A DNA stretch of 64,000 bases, taken from Pseudoscleropodium purum (lineage: Eukaryota > Streptophyta > Bryopsida > Hypnales > Brachytheciaceae). Where the stretch lies: assembly GCA_963969395.1 (NCBI GenBank), contig OZ017795.1, positions 620,001 to 684,000 of the forward strand. Reading direction: 5' to 3'. The stretch's first letter is position 1. Each line of letters begins with the position of its first letter. This document shows positions 62,112 to 64,000 of the stretch, piece after piece. Below the pieces are notes generated by a model, which was given only the letters and a program-made list of their open reading frames with translations, made no database searches and was not told the origin of the DNA. The position numbers were made by a program, and so were the translations under genes.

Positions 62112-62134
62112 GAGGAAAGGGTTTAGGGTTTCGT
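62112..62134 (+). promoter_or_regulatory. Telo-box in the POT1 upstream region
   Basis: AAAGGGTTTAGGGTTTCG about 320 bases before the POT1 start. It contains nearly two TTTAGGG units. A second similar motif, GAACCCTAACT, lies at about 61918. Telo-boxes are bound by TRB and other Myb-type proteins in plants. Confidence 0.5.
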
Positions 62135-62449
62135 GTTGGTAGCTTAGCTGTGAAGAAGAAGAAGCTTCAACGTGGAGAGTTCACTTAGAGCACTCGTGTT
62201 TAGTTTGTTGCGCCAGTAGCATTTGGTGTCGATCATTTTCCCTGTGTTTGGTGCGATTTTATTTTGCAATTCGTTTTCTTTTCCCTGTTTTTCTTGTGTG
62301 TGCTTGATCGTGTGAGGTTGGATCGTGAGTGCCTGTGATTTAGAGAGTAATCGATTGCATGTCGTGGAGGTTAGGGATGTCAGTTGTGGACTCCTGCAAA
62401 GAGCATTAGGGATCATACTGTTAGAGCAAAGAGCATTTGCCAGAGTACC

Positions 62450-64000
62450 ATGCCGAATGGGGCGTCTCCGGTGCAGCAAGTGAAATACAACTACAGCCCG
62501 CTCGTAGATGCCGTGGTCTGTGTAGGGCAGAAGGTGAACTTCTATGGCATTGTGGCTGAGTTCGAGCAGCCCAAGTACACCCGAGGAGGAGGTTCGCTCT
62601 CACCACTCAAATTTCCTCGCATGTTGTATTGTGCTCGGTGTCAATATTTATATTAAAATGATGTATTTTAAATCAATTGTGAATCAATTTATTTTACAGT
62701 TTTCACGAAATTCAAAGCCTGAGAATATGAGAACACTCTCTTTTATTTGTCTTTTTCTACATCTCAAAATTTCAAAGGAATCAATCATGTAAGAAATTAT
62801 TGTACTATGGTATCTAGATGTAAAAATTACCATTCATTTTTAGTACTATACCAAGCCTAATATTACCTTATTTTATTGAAATTTATTTATACTCTTCTCT
62901 TGCTCTGAGACTGATTCACGACTGGAAGGATGTGTTGGTGGGGGCAGATTACCTATGTACAATGACAGTGATAGATATGTCTTACAACAGCCCTGGCCTT
63001 CGGGTGCTCTACTTTGCACGAACTCTCGAGGCAATGCCACGCGTGAGTGAGAATGGTGATATTATTCGATTTCATCGCATTCAGGTATGTCCACTGTCTT
63101 CGTCTTGGGATAATCCGCAGCAACCTCCAGGTATTATTTTGTGTTTTTATTGTTGCTGATTTCCGATGCACGTTGTAAATAGGAGGGAGGCCATTCTAGT
63201 TGAAAATCTGTTACAAAGGAGTGAAGTGACCAGATGTGAGTGGCTACCAGATGAAAATCCATGCGGATGCTCCCCAAGCAGTTGGAAACCCGAAAAAAGG
63301 GTCATCGTTTGTGTTGCTAAAAGGGAGCAGAGGGGATGGGTATGAACCCTATCAGCAGTCTCACAGCAATTTTACTATGGAGACACATGATCATCAAATG
63401 GTGGACCTTCTTCGCGAATGGGTTTCAAGAAACCGTATTGATACATGTATGTACATTTCCTGGTCTCATTTCAACAACTTTGATGTACCTATCGTGTCGA
63501 TGGTCTCAATGTTTTTCAAAGTAAGAATGGCGAAGACAAGGTGTTCCTCTTTATTTTTCCTGAAGATACGAAGTCTTTGTTCTTTCCATCTTTGTTCCAT
63601 TGCAAGTTTTGAGCCCTAACTACTTCCGTTTGGCATATGTTATCACCAGCTGCGGGGACTAGCAAATATATGAAGCAGATTAAAGATATAACCGAGGACT
63701 CGTACTTTGATTTGTGTTGTAAGGTGAGTACTTTGCTGTTCTCACTTGCTTCCTATTTCGCGTATTTGATACAAGTGAACCTTGTCTTAGGTTCAACTAT
63801 TAGAAATTGTGTCGTGTCCTTAAGAGTTGTTGGAAATGTATAGCAGAGTTGGGTTTTTTTGAGAAAAGTGACACTTGATTAGTCTTGGGTTTTTTCTGAA
63901 CTGAAATTTCATGGCCACATAGCTTAAGATGGTTGCTGACACTTCAGGATATTGGATCGGGGGATAGCAAATTGAAACTTACTGGAAGCTTTTTTAAAGA
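62450..64000 (+). CDS. POT1: Telomere protection protein POT1, 5' part (runs off the window)
   Basis: Four coding exons are visible in continuous phase: 62450-62591, 62948-63130, 63234-63446, 63650-63723. The rest lies beyond the window. The sequence starts MPNGASPVQQVKYNYSPLVD. Motifs VNFYGIVAEFEQPKYTRGG, DYLCTMTVIDMSY, GDIIRFHRIQ, GSSFVLLKG and ITEDSYFDLCCK follow the pattern of the first OB fold of POT1, which binds single-stranded telomeric G-strand DNA. A donor at 63085 (CAG/GTATGT) is also good but breaks phase with exon 3. The donor at 63131 keeps it, so I prefer the longer exon 2. The two donors may reflect alternative splicing. Confidence 0.82.

Noticed and set aside
1..64000. CRISPR array, bacterial operon, tRNA or rRNA genes
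   Set aside because: No regularly spaced repeat-spacer array, no Shine-Dalgarno-led gene series and no tRNA or rRNA sequence recognised; the spliced plant genes rule out a prokaryotic reading.

Overview
The window is nuclear DNA of a land plant. It holds spliced genes with many short exons, TTTAGGG-type telo-boxes and AT-rich intergenic DNA with miniature inverted-repeat elements. The protein set is plant-specific (a WEB/PMI2-type coiled coil, a SAM carrier, an IBR3-type peroxisomal acyl-CoA dehydrogenase). Intron sizes, gene spacing and overall flavour fit a bryophyte, most likely a moss, but this is inference and the species cannot be named from the sequence alone. I saw no rRNA, tRNA or CRISPR array and no intact autonomous transposon.

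Layout. 1-8.7 kb: WEB/DUF827 long coiled-coil gene (+, 8 coding exons). 10.9-14.8 kb: mitochondrial/plastid S-adenosylmethionine carrier (-, 12 exons found; the N-terminus is unresolved). 18.3-24.7 kb: IBR3-like fusion of an aminoglycoside-phosphotransferase-type kinase domain with an acyl-CoA dehydrogenase, ending in the peroxisomal signal SRL (+, 17 exons). 26.2-26.5 kb: small DnaJ-type zinc-finger protein (-). 27.6-31.5 kb: AT-rich repeat-laden DNA with inverted-repeat elements. 33.5-36.2 kb: 2-oxoglutarate/Fe(II) oxygenase-like protein (-, 5 exons). 37.1-45.9 kb: RELCH-like LisH/coiled-coil/HEAT protein (-, 20 exons). It contains a U12-type AT-AC intron, and another intron carries a decayed fragment of a plasma-membrane H+-ATPase gene. 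46-50 kb: AT-rich DNA with two adjoining MITEs. 50.2-52.0 kb: spliceosomal SmD3 (+, 5 exons). 53.8-54.9 kb: frameshifted B-type mannose-binding lectin pseudogene. 55.8-56.4 kb: MITE-like element. 57.3-58.7 kb: kinase-like pseudogene with several stops. 59.0-59.7 kb: degenerate minisatellite. 60-60.3 kb: hairpins and one end of a dispersed repeat. 61.5 kb: an isolated RS-repeat exon. 62.4 kb to the window end: 5' part of the telomere protein POT1 (+), with a telo-box in its leader.

The intact genes are unrelated housekeeping functions (chloroplast movement, methyl-donor transport, peroxisomal beta-oxidation, oxygenase, membrane trafficking, splicing, telomere protection). They do not form a cluster. 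The most unusual material lies in the introns and intergenic DNA: the AT-AC intron, the captured ATPase exon, related inverted-repeat elements and the pseudogenes. I reconstructed exons by hand from reading-frame continuity, splice-site consensus and remembered family sequence. Every listed junction keeps phase.
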